From assembly GCA_905233795.1 (NCBI GenBank), contig CAJOFP010000094.1, positions 1 through 11,531 of the forward strand: a stretch of DNA of 11,531 nt, read 5' to 3'. Numbering within the stretch: position 1 is the first letter of the stretch; every line of letters begins with the position of its first letter. A model generated the notes under the pieces. The model had not been told where the DNA came from. It ran no database searches and saw only the letters and a list, made by a program, of their open reading frames with translations. The position numbers were made by a program, and so were the translations under genes. Origin of the DNA: an uncultured Oscillibacter sp. Lineage in GTDB: Bacteria > Bacillota > Clostridia > Oscillospirales > Oscillospiraceae. Shown one piece after another: positions 1 to 6,523 of this stretch.

Positions 1-270
1 TGTCGCGTCGTCCAGATTGTTCATAAGCTGTTCGTAACCGAAATCAAATTCATGATTGCCCAGCGTGGCAATATCATAACCCGCCGCGTTCATCATGGTA
101 ACGGCGTTCGCGCCTTTGGACAAACTCACGTTGGGGTCGCCTTGGCTGAAATCGCCGGCATCGACAAGAATCGTGTCCGCGCCTTTGGATTCAAACTCAT
201 CCCGCAAAGCGGCGATATACGAATAGCCCATAATCGCCCCGTGTACGTCGTTAGAGTGCAGAATAACCGT
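1..270 (-). repeat. Inverted repeat arm A (5'-nucleotidase N-domain)
   Basis: The reverse complement of this stretch aligns without gaps to 4772-5041. By hand I count 14 mismatches in 270 positions, six of them in the first 21 bases. The rest includes exact runs of about 78 and 62 bases. The repeat may continue beyond position 1. Confidence 0.9.
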
Positions 271-441
271 CTTTCCCTCATATTCGTCCGTACCCTCGCG
301 GAAATCGCCTCTCAATTTCACGTCATGATCCGGCATGATAAACGAGAAAGAAGCGTCCGTCACGTCGCCGTCGACGATTTCAAAATCATCTTCGCTGATT
401 TCGCGTTCCTCGTCGTTTTCGTCAACCAATACCCAGCGTGG
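1..441 (-). CDS. Second 5'-nucleotidase domain of the surface nucleotidase, out-of-frame continuation, partial at window edge
   Basis: This is an open minus-strand frame running from 441 off the window at position 1. It lies one base out of register with the ORF that ends at 422. It first encodes an acidic stretch ending in IMPDHDVKLRGDF, which resembles the end of InlB B-like repeat domains. A metallophosphatase N-terminus follows, with HSNDVHG, VDAGDFSQGDP and TLGNHEFDFGY, the metal-ligand motifs of the 5'-nucleotidase/UshA family. I found no ribosome binding site with a start codon ahead of it, so it reads as the continuation of the upstream protein rather than a separate gene. The product would be a tandem two-nucleotidase surface enzyme, comparable in plan to B. 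subtilis YfkN (known family architecture). The C-terminal end lies outside the window. Confidence 0.8.
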
Positions 442-3328
442 TTACTTTCGTATTCTCCACCGCGTAAGGGTCTAAAACGCTGGCGGAATGAGACTGACCG
501 TCCGCGCTTGTATAAAAATAACTGTAATATAATATATGCGCGTTTCCGATTTCCTCTACCTGATAAAAAGTCTGATTGTCTACACGCGTTTCGACGATTT
601 TGACAATTAAAATATTCTCTCCCTCATCCGTGGGAACGCTCATCAGATACGAATCATCAGGGCGGATATTATACAGACCGCCGCGCAGATAGATATAACC
701 GTTTTCATCCGTATTTTTTACCGATTTTCCATCGCTTACGGCGCGTACATTACCGGTAAAGACGCCGCCGCCGATTAAGGCGGCCGCCGCCGAATCAGAA
801 TCGGCGCCGTCGGCATTGACGCGCACCGCGTCCGCCGTCCCGGATTCGCTTTCCGCCGTTATCCGCGGTTCTTTTTCCTCTGATTCAAAAACCATCAGAC
901 TGCCGTTCTCAACCTGTACGCCGACGGCGTCCTGATCCGATACGGCTGTTATCTCCGCGTCGCCCGCTATATATCCGCCGCCGCCGTCCAGACACAGACC
1001 GCGAGCCTCCGTGGCGGACTCGGCGTAAATTTCCGCGCCGCTTCCGATAAAAATGGACTTGTTCAGCGTGCCGACGCTTGTATAATACGCCGCTGTGGAA
1101 GAAGTGGACGGGTCGGACGCCTCAACGCGGCCGCCGGAAATGTTCACAATAGCGTTTTCCGCGTAAACGCCCGTTTCCCCGCTGATAACAGAGCCGCCGT
1201 TCATTATAAAGCGCGGAATCTTATCATAATCCGTTTCTTCCTCCGAACCCGTGACGCGGACGCAGAGACTTTCAGCGCGTAAAACGGCGTTTTCAAGATT
1301 GATTTCTCCGCCCTCTTGCTCAATCAACGCTTCCGCGTTGTTTATATCATCAGCAAACGCGATTTCGCCGCCTTCGCCGCTGTCCGTTATCGTCAATATA
1401 CCGCCGTCAACTTTTATTCCGACGCTTTCGGATATAATAATATCATATCCGGCCATATCCAGCGTGATATTCTGTCCGTCCGTCACACGCGCCGTTTCCG
1501 TCAGATTTATATCGCCGCTTAAAATCACTTTCACTTCGGCGTCATCCGTCGGAATTTCCGCGAATGTTTTTGACAAATCGCCGTCCGTTGTGATTTCCGT
1601 CGGTTCATTCGATTGAGCTTCAATAACAATACGTCCCTCCGGGCCGTCGTAACCCATGCCGGCTTTCAAAGTCGGCAGATTATTATTTTCGCTGTCTTCC
1701 GGGAAAGAGCGGGCGTATTCTTCCAACGCCATATAATCCACGGCGACGCCGTCCACGAGATTTTCCCCGGTAAACATGGCGAATCCGTCGCCCAGATTGC
1801 GCAACGTGTAATTAATGCCGCCGATAGTATAATCTTGCTCCAAATCCAGCGGCTCATAATCGCCTGTCTCGCGGTTTTTCACCTGTACGTCGTACACGCG
1901 ATAATCACCCGTGGGGCCGCCTGTCCAAATGCCGTTTTCATCGCTTTGCGTGGTATCTTCAACAGTCGGGTCGATTTTATATTTCATCCCGGATACATGG
2001 AGGAAACCGCCGCTCTCGCTGGTTCCATCCGATTTGATTTTTCTGGAGCCAAACTCCAAACCGTCCAAAATCTGTTGTCCGGTCAGTTTCACCAGACAAA
2101 GCACGTTCCCCCACGGGTAAATATCTTTCAGATTTTTGATCGTAATATCGCCGTCCAGCGGGGCGCGAATGCCGCCGCCGTTCATAAAGGCTATATCAAT
2201 ATCATAACCCCGGCTGTCAAAATAATAATACGTCGCGTCGGCGCAGAAATTGCCGATTGCCGTCTCCTGTTTGCGAACCAGACGCTCGTCGCCGTTGTGG
2301 GTATCAAGACGCACGTCCGTATGGGCGATCACGCGTTCATTTTCCGCCGCCATCTCCGCGATAATTTTATCCTCAATCGCTTTCACGTCAGAATCGGGCG
2401 TCACGTCCGCCAAATCCTCAGCGTCATGCAGTTGGGCGGTCACATTGCCGTCGGCGTCAATCGTCATTTCGCCGACATATTCCAGATAGCATTTTGTCTG
2501 CGTTAAAACAATTTCTTTACCGGCTTTGTCCGTTACTTTTTTCATTTCCATTTGCGTATGGGAATGCCCGTCGATAAAAGCCGTAAATCCGGACGTATTT
2601 TGTATGACATCCTCACTGGTATACGGCGCGGAACCCTCGTCCACGCCCATATGCCCCACGCCTATGACATAATCGGCTTCTTTGGCGGCGTCGTCAATGG
2701 CGTCCTGAATGACTTGATAGAGTTTCGCGCCCTCGTCGCCCTCGGAAAAGCTCCACACGATTTCCCCGTCGTCATTCATGAAATACGCGGGCGTGGATTT
2801 CGTGATGGATTCCGGCGTCGTCATGCCGAGAAAAGCCACTTTTTTTCCGTTCGCGGCGGTATAGACCTGATAAGCCGGGAGAAGCGGCGAACCGTTTATA
2901 TCTATAATATTACAGGAAATATAATCAAAATCCGCCCATTCAATTACGTTTTTCGTCCCGGTCATATTATAATCAAACTCATGATTGCCCAGCGTCGCGG
3001 CGGTATATCCGGCGGCGTTCATGAGATTCACAATCGTATGACCGTTGTCGTAAGTTCCGTAGGACGTGCCTTGAATATGATCCCCCGCGTCCACCAGAAA
3101 ATCGGCGTTGATTTCATTCCGGTATCCGGCTACAGTCGAATAGCGCAAGCCGCTGACCGTTTCCGCTTCGTCCCCCTCGCCGATTTCACGCGTATTGTCA
3201 ATATAAGTATGAATATCATTTGTATACAGAATCTTGATTTCGTCATTATCCGCGCTCGCCGGGAAAACAACCAGCGAGAGGACCATTGACAATGCCAGCA
3301 GCAGGGACAAAAATTTTTTTCGCTCCAT
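422..3328 (-). CDS. Secreted 5'-nucleotidase/metallophosphatase with C-terminal beta-strand repeat region (frame interrupted at its 3' end)
   Basis: This 968-residue ORF has a signal peptide: basic MERKK, a hydrophobic core and ASA as the likely cleavage site at residue 26. The metallophosphatase domain (about 31-300) shows D38-x-H40, D80/D83 (VDAGDHIQG), GNHE 114-117, H226 (GHMGVD) and GHSH 254-257, so all metal ligands are present. The 5'-nucleotidase C-terminal domain (about 335-570) has NGGGIRA 383-389 and the substrate-pocket region GGFLHVSG and GDGFAMF. It should hydrolyse nucleoside 5'-phosphates, or related substrates such as nucleotide sugars, outside the membrane. Residues 575-900 are rich in short GG/S/T/N beta-strand repeats, suggesting a beta-helix-like stalk or adhesin region. 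The ATG start is preceded by AAGGAGGGG at 3340-3348, a rather long spacing. The TGA at 424-422 cuts the protein where the adjacent frame continues in-family, so the true product is probably longer. Confidence 0.9.
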   Translation of the reverse strand: MERKKFLSLLLALSMVLSLVVFPASADNDEIKILYTNDIHTYIDNTREIGEGDEAETVSGLRYSTVAGYRNEINADFLVDAGDHIQGTSYGTYDNGHTIVNLMNAAGYTAATLGNHEFDYNMTGTKNVIEWADFDYISCNIIDINGSPLLPAYQVYTAANGKKVAFLGMTTPESITKSTPAYFMNDDGEIVWSFSEGDEGAKLYQVIQDAIDDAAKEADYVIGVGHMGVDEGSAPYTSEDVIQNTSGFTAFIDGHSHTQMEMKKVTDKAGKEIVLTQTKCYLEYVGEMTIDADGNVTAQLHDAEDLADVTPDSDVKAIEDKIIAEMAAENERVIAHTDVRLDTHNGDERLVRKQETAIGNFCADATYYYFDSRGYDIDIAFMNGGGIRAPLDGDITIKNLKDIYPWGNVLCLVKLTGQQILDGLEFGSRKIKSDGTSESGGFLHVSGMKYKIDPTVEDTTQSDENGIWTGGPTGDYRVYDVQVKNRETGDYEPLDLEQDYTIGGINYTLRNLGDGFAMFTGENLVDGVAVDYMALEEYARSFPEDSENNNLPTLKAGMGYDGPEGRIVIEAQSNEPTEITTDGDLSKTFAEIPTDDAEVKVILSGDINLTETARVTDGQNITLDMAGYDIIISESVGIKVDGGILTITDSGEGGEIAFADDINNAEALIEQEGGEINLENAVLRAESLCVRVTGSEEETDYDKIPRFIMNGGSVISGETGVYAENAIVNISGGRVEASDPSTSSTAAYYTSVGTLNKSIFIGSGAEIYAESATEARGLCLDGGGGYIAGDAEITAVSDQDAVGVQVENGSLMVFESEEKEPRITAESESGTADAVRVNADGADSDSAAAALIGGGVFTGNVRAVSDGKSVKNTDENGYIYLRGGLYNIRPDDSYLMSVPTDEGENILIVKIVETRVDNQTFYQVEEIGNAHILYYSYFYTSADGQSHSASVLDPYAVENTKVTTLGIG

Positions 3329-3380
3329 GAAATAAACTTCCCCTCCTTAAATTTTATATCGCGTCAAGCGAATATTAATT

Positions 3381-3389
3381 ATTATAACA
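3381..3389 (-). promoter_or_regulatory. Extended -10 of the surface nucleotidase gene
   Basis: On the minus strand this reads TGTTATAAT, a perfect TATAAT with the TG extension. It lies about 53 bases upstream of the ATG at 3328. No good -35 hexamer sits 16-18 bases further upstream. A direct-repeat array occupies that place, as at activator-dependent promoters. The spacer to the start codon also carries the ribosome binding site at 3340-3348. Confidence 0.6.
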
Positions 3390-3434
3390 CCATAACAATA
3401 TTACATATATAACAAATTCATTACATTTTTGACA
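3383..3434 (-). promoter_or_regulatory. Array of YATWACA direct repeats, candidate Pho-box-like operator
   Basis: On the plus strand, five heptamers fit YATWACA, starting at 3383, 3391, 3399, 3408 and 3419. A sixth, degenerate unit (TTTGACA) starts at 3428. Start-to-start spacings are 8, 8, 9, 11 and 9. On the coding strand they read TGTWATR, and the innermost overlaps the -10. PhoB/PhoP operators are tandem TGTCA- or TTAACA-type repeats with an 11-base period in the -35 region. The resemblance and the phosphatase product suggest this role, but the irregular spacing and A/T richness keep it tentative. Confidence 0.4.
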
Positions 3435-3455
3435 GAAAATCCAGCGATATAGACA

Positions 3456-3496
3456 AAAAAATATCCAAAATTTTACTGAAATTTTGGATATTTTTT
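3456..3496 (-). terminator. Perfect 18-bp A/T-rich hairpin terminator
   Basis: Arms 3456-3473 and 3479-3496 are exactly complementary, with a five-base loop (TACTG on the plus strand). Runs of A and T at the stem base give a U-tract on either strand. It lies about 29 bases past the stop of the minus-strand membrane protein gene (3525-4196) and upstream of the nucleotidase promoter, so it should insulate the two transcription units. Confidence 0.85.
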
Positions 3497-3524
3497 GAAA
3501 TATAATTATAAATTTAATATTTTT

Positions 3525-4196
3525 TTAATTTTTATTCTTTTTAGCGAGAAGCCGGTCAAGTCCAAGAAACAAATATCCGCCTATAATAAACGCGGCGAAT
3601 AAAATCATACACCATTTCAAAACGCCGCCTACGCCGATCTGATCCACGCGCAAAAAGAAATAGGGATAAATCAACACGTTCCCGCCGGAGTTTAAGACGG
3701 TGGCGTCAAAACGCCATAAAGCCGCGTGCAGGAATACATATACAAGATAAGTCAGCGGGAACAGGACGGACAATAAAGGCCAATTCCATTTCACGCGCCC
3801 GTGTTGATAAAATAAAACCCAGTCCGCGACGTACATGAGCGGCAGAATAATATGAAAACAGACGCTGTTAATTCTGAAATTCCAAGACGGATCGCGGGTC
3901 GGCTGTCCCGCCAACAAGAGATTAAACACCAGAAAAGTCAATACAATGCCCAGCATGGATATAAATTTCAATTTCGGCAGGACATCCACAAAAGAATCTT
4001 TCTGTTTCCGCGCCGTCTGAACCAGTTCCGCGACCATGACGCCAATGCACAGATAATTGCTCAAATTCGTAAAATGGATGTAAAAATCCCACCAGAAAGC
4101 GTAACTAAACAATCCCATACTGGCCGGAATGCCGATCAGTCCGAAAGCGCAGAAAAAAGATTGATAAATTAATTGCGCCGTCCGATTTTGAATCAT
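3525..4196 (-). CDS. Pr6Pr-like multi-pass membrane protein
   Basis: The protein is a hydrophobic product of about 223 residues with roughly six predicted membrane segments and a basic C-terminal tail (LAKKNKN). Recognisable family features are HFTNLSNYL after the first helix, FHIILPLMYVADW in the middle and YPYFFLRVDQIG before the last helix. These match the pattern I know for Pr6Pr (FAR-17a/AIG1-related) membrane proteins, whose bacterial role is not established. The frame opens with a GTG at 4208, but AAGGAA touches that GTG with no spacing. The ATG at 4196, about 11 bases downstream of AAGGAAG, is the better start. The gene is single, flanked by its own promoter and a hairpin terminator. 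Its link to the neighbouring phosphatases is unclear. Confidence 0.75.
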   Translation of the reverse strand: MIQNRTAQLIYQSFFCAFGLIGIPASMGLFSYAFWWDFYIHFTNLSNYLCIGVMVAELVQTARKQKDSFVDVLPKLKFISMLGIVLTFLVFNLLLAGQPTRDPSWNFRINSVCFHIILPLMYVADWVLFYQHGRVKWNWPLLSVLFPLTYLVYVFLHAALWRFDATVLNSGGNVLIYPYFFLRVDQIGVGGVLKWCMILFAAFIIGGYLFLGLDRLLAKKNKN

Positions 4197-4282
4197 AATC
4201 AATTTCACTTCCTTATATTTTTTATTTATATATTTTATTATAATATAACACGCGCCGCGCTTAAAAAATATATATTTTTATT

Positions 4283-4311
4283 TTTATAGCATAAATTTGT
4301 CAAAATCGCAA
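4283..4311 (-). promoter_or_regulatory. Promoter of the Pr6Pr-like membrane protein gene
   Basis: On the minus strand, TTGCGA (plus 4306-4311) and TATAAA (plus 4283-4288) are separated by 17 bases, and the -10 is extended by TGC. The leader to the ATG at 4196 would be about 80 bases. Confidence 0.55.
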
Positions 4312-4320
4312 GCGCTTTCG
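4307..4320. promoter_or_regulatory. CG-centred imperfect palindrome overlapping a -35, operator-like
   Basis: CGCAAGCGCTTTCG has the palindromic core AAGCGCTT and overlaps the -35 of the leftward promoter. It fits the CcpA cre pattern TGNAARCGNWWNCA with two mismatches, both at the outer positions, so a LacI-family operator is possible. It also sits in the loop of a 9-bp inverted repeat (4291-4299 with 4321-4329). Confidence 0.3.
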
Positions 4321-4424
4321 CAAATTTATAATTTATATAAAAATATACGAAATCGCTAAAAAATAATAAAATATTATTTAAAATTTTGTCTAATATTTTT
4401 CAATTTCCATATAAAAATTCACAG

Positions 4425-4466
4425 ATTTGTTGGAGATTTGTTAAAAAAGTAATGTTATAATAAAAT
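4425..4466 (+). promoter_or_regulatory. Promoter region of the lipoprotein 5'-nucleotidase with 11-base direct repeats
   Basis: ATTTGTT occurs at 4425-4431 and again at 4436-4442, exactly one 11-base period apart. The extended -10 TGTTATAAT (4453-4461) follows. Its heptamer TGTTATA is identical to the innermost repeat at the other nucleotidase promoter. An alternative sigma-70 pair is TTGTTA 4438-4443 with TAAAAT 4461-4466 at 17-base spacing. Either gives a start near 4468-4473. Confidence 0.5.
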
Positions 4467-4498
4467 ATATATCAAGAAAGAGCGATTCAAAAACGGGC

Positions 4499-4524
4499 GG
4501 ACAGCGGCGGCGTATTGTCGCCGC
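4499..4524 (+). ncRNA. GC-rich leader hairpin carrying a 16-nt element shared with the HAD gene leader
   Basis: GGACAGCGGCGGCGTA at 4499-4514 recurs exactly at 6406-6421. Here GCGGCGGC (4504-4511) pairs with GTCGCCGC (4517-4524) across a five-base loop, with one G-U pair. It lies in the 5' leader between the predicted start and the ribosome binding site. It matches no riboswitch class I can recognise, so function is unassigned. Confidence 0.4.
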
Positions 4525-4558
4525 GTGAAGCGAAATAAAAAATTTTTCAGGAGGCGTA

Positions 4559-6340
4559 TTGAAATTGAAAAAGAAAATCTATGGATTGTTCGCGGCGTTT
4601 TTATGCGTGGCGCTGACGCTTTGCGCGTGTACGCGGGAAGCCCCGCCGGAACAGTCCGGGGAAACGCAAACCGGAGTGGAAGAACAGGAAACGCAGTCCG
4701 ACGCGGAAGAACAGGCGGCGGAGATATTGAATATATTCGACGACGCTCTGGAGGATGATTATACCGGAAAAACAGTGGTTCTGCATTCCAATGACGTACA
4801 CGGGGCGATTATGGGCTATTCGTATATCGCCGCTTTGCGGGATGAGTTTGAATCCAAAGGCGCGGACACGCTTCTTGTCGATGCCGGCGATTTCAGCCAA
4901 GGCGACCCCAACGTGAGTTTGTCCAAAGGCGCGGACGCCGTTGCCATGATGAACGCGGCGGGTTATGATCTTGCCACGCTGGGCAATCATGAGTTTGATT
5001 TCGGTTACGAACAGCTTATGAGCAATCTGGACGACGCGGAATTTAAAATCATTTGCGCGGATGTGTTTGAGAACGGCGAGACGATTTTAGACCCGAACTG
5101 GATGTATGAAAATGACGAAACCGGATTGGGAATTAATTTCCTGTCGAATACGAATGCCGACGACGAGAATTTATATACCTGCGCGCAGGCGCAAATAGAC
5201 GAATTGCGCGAAAACGGCGCGGATGTCGTAATCGCTTTGACGCATTTGGGCGTGGACGACGAATCCGCGCCGGACGGACACCGGAGCGTGGATTTATATA
5301 ATAACACGAACGGCATTGATATAATTCTGGACGGTCATTCCCATACGGTCATGACAGGCTGGATGAACGACGCGCCCTATAATCCGTATGATTCTGAAGC
5401 CGAAGAACCCGACGCGGAGATGATCCCGATTCAGTCCACCGGCACAAAATTCGCCTATATCGGCGCGGTTGTAATCGATAACGAAAGCAAGGAAATTGAA
5501 AGTCATTCCATCTTGCCGACGAAAATCACAAACGTGACGACAGACGAGGAAACCGGCGAGGACACGGAAGAATTGATCGCCGAAATGCCGATGAATGAAA
5601 GCGTCGCGGCGAAAGCGCAAGAGATTATAAATCGCGTAAATGAAGAATACGGGGAAGTATTCGCGCAAAGCGAGATTTTATTAAACGGCGAACGCGCCCC
5701 CGGCAATCGCACGGAAGAGACGAATTTAGGCGATTTTATCACGGACGCCATTGTCTGGAAAGTCTTAAAAGAAGACGGCGCGTTGACTGTGGATGACAAT
5801 CATGTCGTCGGCATTACGAACGGCGGCGGCATTCGGGCCAGTATTCAGCCGGGCGACGTGACCAGAAAAGATTTAAATACAGTTCTGCCGTTCGGCAATA
5901 CGGTCGCGGTGGTTTACGTCACGGGCGCGGAATTGCTGGAAGCGCTGGAAGCGTCCACTTACGCCACGCCGGAAGCGTTGGGCGGCTATCCGCAGACGTT
6001 CGGCATAGATTTCACGCTGGATACGACAAAGCCTTACGAACAGGGCGACGCCTATCCCGATTCGACGTATTACAGCCCCGCGACGGTTCAGCGCGTGACC
6101 ATTACGGAAATCAACGGGGAGCCGTTTGATTTGGATGAGATTTACGCCGTTGTGACGAATAATTTCTGCGCGGCGGGCGGCGATACCTATTACGCGTTTA
6201 AAAACGCGAGCGAACAGTTTGACACGGGCATTGTCATGGATGAAGCCGTTATGGAATATGTCGCTGACGCGCTGGGCGGCGTCATCAGCGCGGAGACTTA
6301 CGGCGAAACCAGAGGCGATCAGACGATTATTCTCCCGTAA
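4559..6340 (+). CDS. Lipoprotein 5'-nucleotidase (UshA/YfkN-type metallophosphatase)
   Basis: This 593-residue protein has a lipoprotein signal: basic KLKKK, a hydrophobic core and LCAC with C24 as the lipidated residue. An acidic linker to about residue 68 follows. The metallophosphatase domain shows D79-x-H81, D108/D111 (VDAGDFSQG), GNHE 142-145, H229 (THLGVDD) and GHSH 259-262. The C-terminal nucleotidase domain has NGGGIRA 421-427 and CAAGGDTYYAF near 537-546. It likely releases phosphate from extracellular nucleotides at the membrane surface. The frame opens at TTG 4559, only four bases after AGGAGG 4549-4554. A second in-frame TTG at 4565, ten bases after it, is an equally good start. 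Between L190 and G191 it lacks a family segment of roughly 20-25 residues. No convincing terminator follows, only a weak 5-bp stem at 6345-6368. Confidence 0.92.
   Translation: MKLKKKIYGLFAAFLCVALTLCACTREAPPEQSGETQTGVEEQETQSDAEEQAAEILNIFDDALEDDYTGKTVVLHSNDVHGAIMGYSYIAALRDEFESKGADTLLVDAGDFSQGDPNVSLSKGADAVAMMNAAGYDLATLGNHEFDFGYEQLMSNLDDAEFKIICADVFENGETILDPNWMYENDETGLGINFLSNTNADDENLYTCAQAQIDELRENGADVVIALTHLGVDDESAPDGHRSVDLYNNTNGIDIILDGHSHTVMTGWMNDAPYNPYDSEAEEPDAEMIPIQSTGTKFAYIGAVVIDNESKEIESHSILPTKITNVTTDEETGEDTEELIAEMPMNESVAAKAQEIINRVNEEYGEVFAQSEILLNGERAPGNRTEETNLGDFITDAIVWKVLKEDGALTVDDNHVVGITNGGGIRASIQPGDVTRKDLNTVLPFGNTVAVVYVTGAELLEALEASTYATPEALGGYPQTFGIDFTLDTTKPYEQGDAYPDSTYYSPATVQRVTITEINGEPFDLDEIYAVVTNNFCAAGGDTYYAFKNASEQFDTGIVMDEAVMEYVADALGGVISAETYGETRGDQTIILP
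4772..5041 (+). repeat. Inverted repeat arm B (5'-nucleotidase N-domain)
   Basis: This is the partner of arm A at 1-270 in opposite orientation, inside the lipoprotein nucleotidase gene. Identity over the metal-binding motifs is far higher than in the flanking sequence, which suggests recent duplication or gene conversion between the two nucleotidase genes. Confidence 0.9.
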
Positions 6341-6371
6341 AACGCCCGTAAAAAGCGAACATCACGGGAAT

Positions 6372-6399
6372 TTGATAAAAATTTTATAAATAATATGAT
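6372..6399 (+). promoter_or_regulatory. Promoter of the HAD-PAP2 operon
   Basis: TTGATA 6372-6377 and TATGAT 6394-6399 are separated by 16 bases, each one mismatch from consensus. The predicted transcript start falls at about 6406, the first base of the leader hairpin. Confidence 0.6.
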
Positions 6400-6405
6400 A
6401 ACGCT

Positions 6406-6436
6406 GGACAGCGGCGGCGTAAAGATACCGTTGTCC
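6406..6436 (+). ncRNA. Leader hairpin of the HAD-PAP2 operon (second copy of the 16-nt element)
   Basis: GGACAGCGG (6406-6414) pairs with CCGTTGTCC (6428-6436) as a 9-bp stem with one G-U, around a 13-base loop. The first 16 bases equal those at 4499-4514, but the downstream pairing partner differs. About 88 A/T-rich bases separate it from the gene start. It could be a 5'-end stabilising hairpin or a regulatory leader. Confidence 0.45.
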
Positions 6437-6523
6437 CGCGATATTTTATGAAAATAAATTTATGATAATTTATAAATTTTATATTATAATTGACAATAAT
6501 TTTATAATAAAAAAGGGGGATAA

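Larger units (their letters stand above)
4209..4558. other. Divergent A/T-rich regulatory spacer
   Basis: This 350-base stretch holds no gene. It contains the leftward promoter (4283-4311), the palindrome (4307-4320), the inverted repeat 4291-4299/4321-4329, and a small A/T hairpin with 8-bp arms at 4361-4379. It also holds the rightward promoter region (4425-4466), the GC-rich leader hairpin (4499-4524) and the ribosome binding site AGGAGG at 4549-4554. Confidence 0.7.

Noticed and set aside
422..436. Programmed +1 frameshift of the prfB type at the TGAC stop
   Set aside because: The stop context fits, but the P-site codon GGT would have to re-pair with GTT, and no strong Shine-Dalgarno-like stimulator lies at the right distance. 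A mutation or sequence error is simpler.
52..603. Plus-strand open frame of 183 codons over the window start
   Set aside because: It is antisense to the nucleotidase continuation. A similar minus-strand frame at 4601-4990 exists only because the inverted repeat copies the shadow too. No ribosome binding site or protein-like features.
1613..3289. Long plus-strand open frames (1613-2506 and 2552-3289)
   Set aside because: They lie opposite the surface nucleotidase with its full set of catalytic motifs. Their translations have shadow-like composition and no recognisable motif.
6345..6368. Hairpin after the lipoprotein nucleotidase as a terminator
   Set aside because: The stem has only five base pairs with a 14-base loop and no clean T-run; too weak to annotate as a terminator.
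6490..6495. Perfect TTGACA -35 hexamer just before the HAD gene
   Set aside because: No -10 lies 16-18 bases downstream; the TATAAT-like box at 6503 is only seven bases away and the G-run ribosome binding site occupies the expected place.
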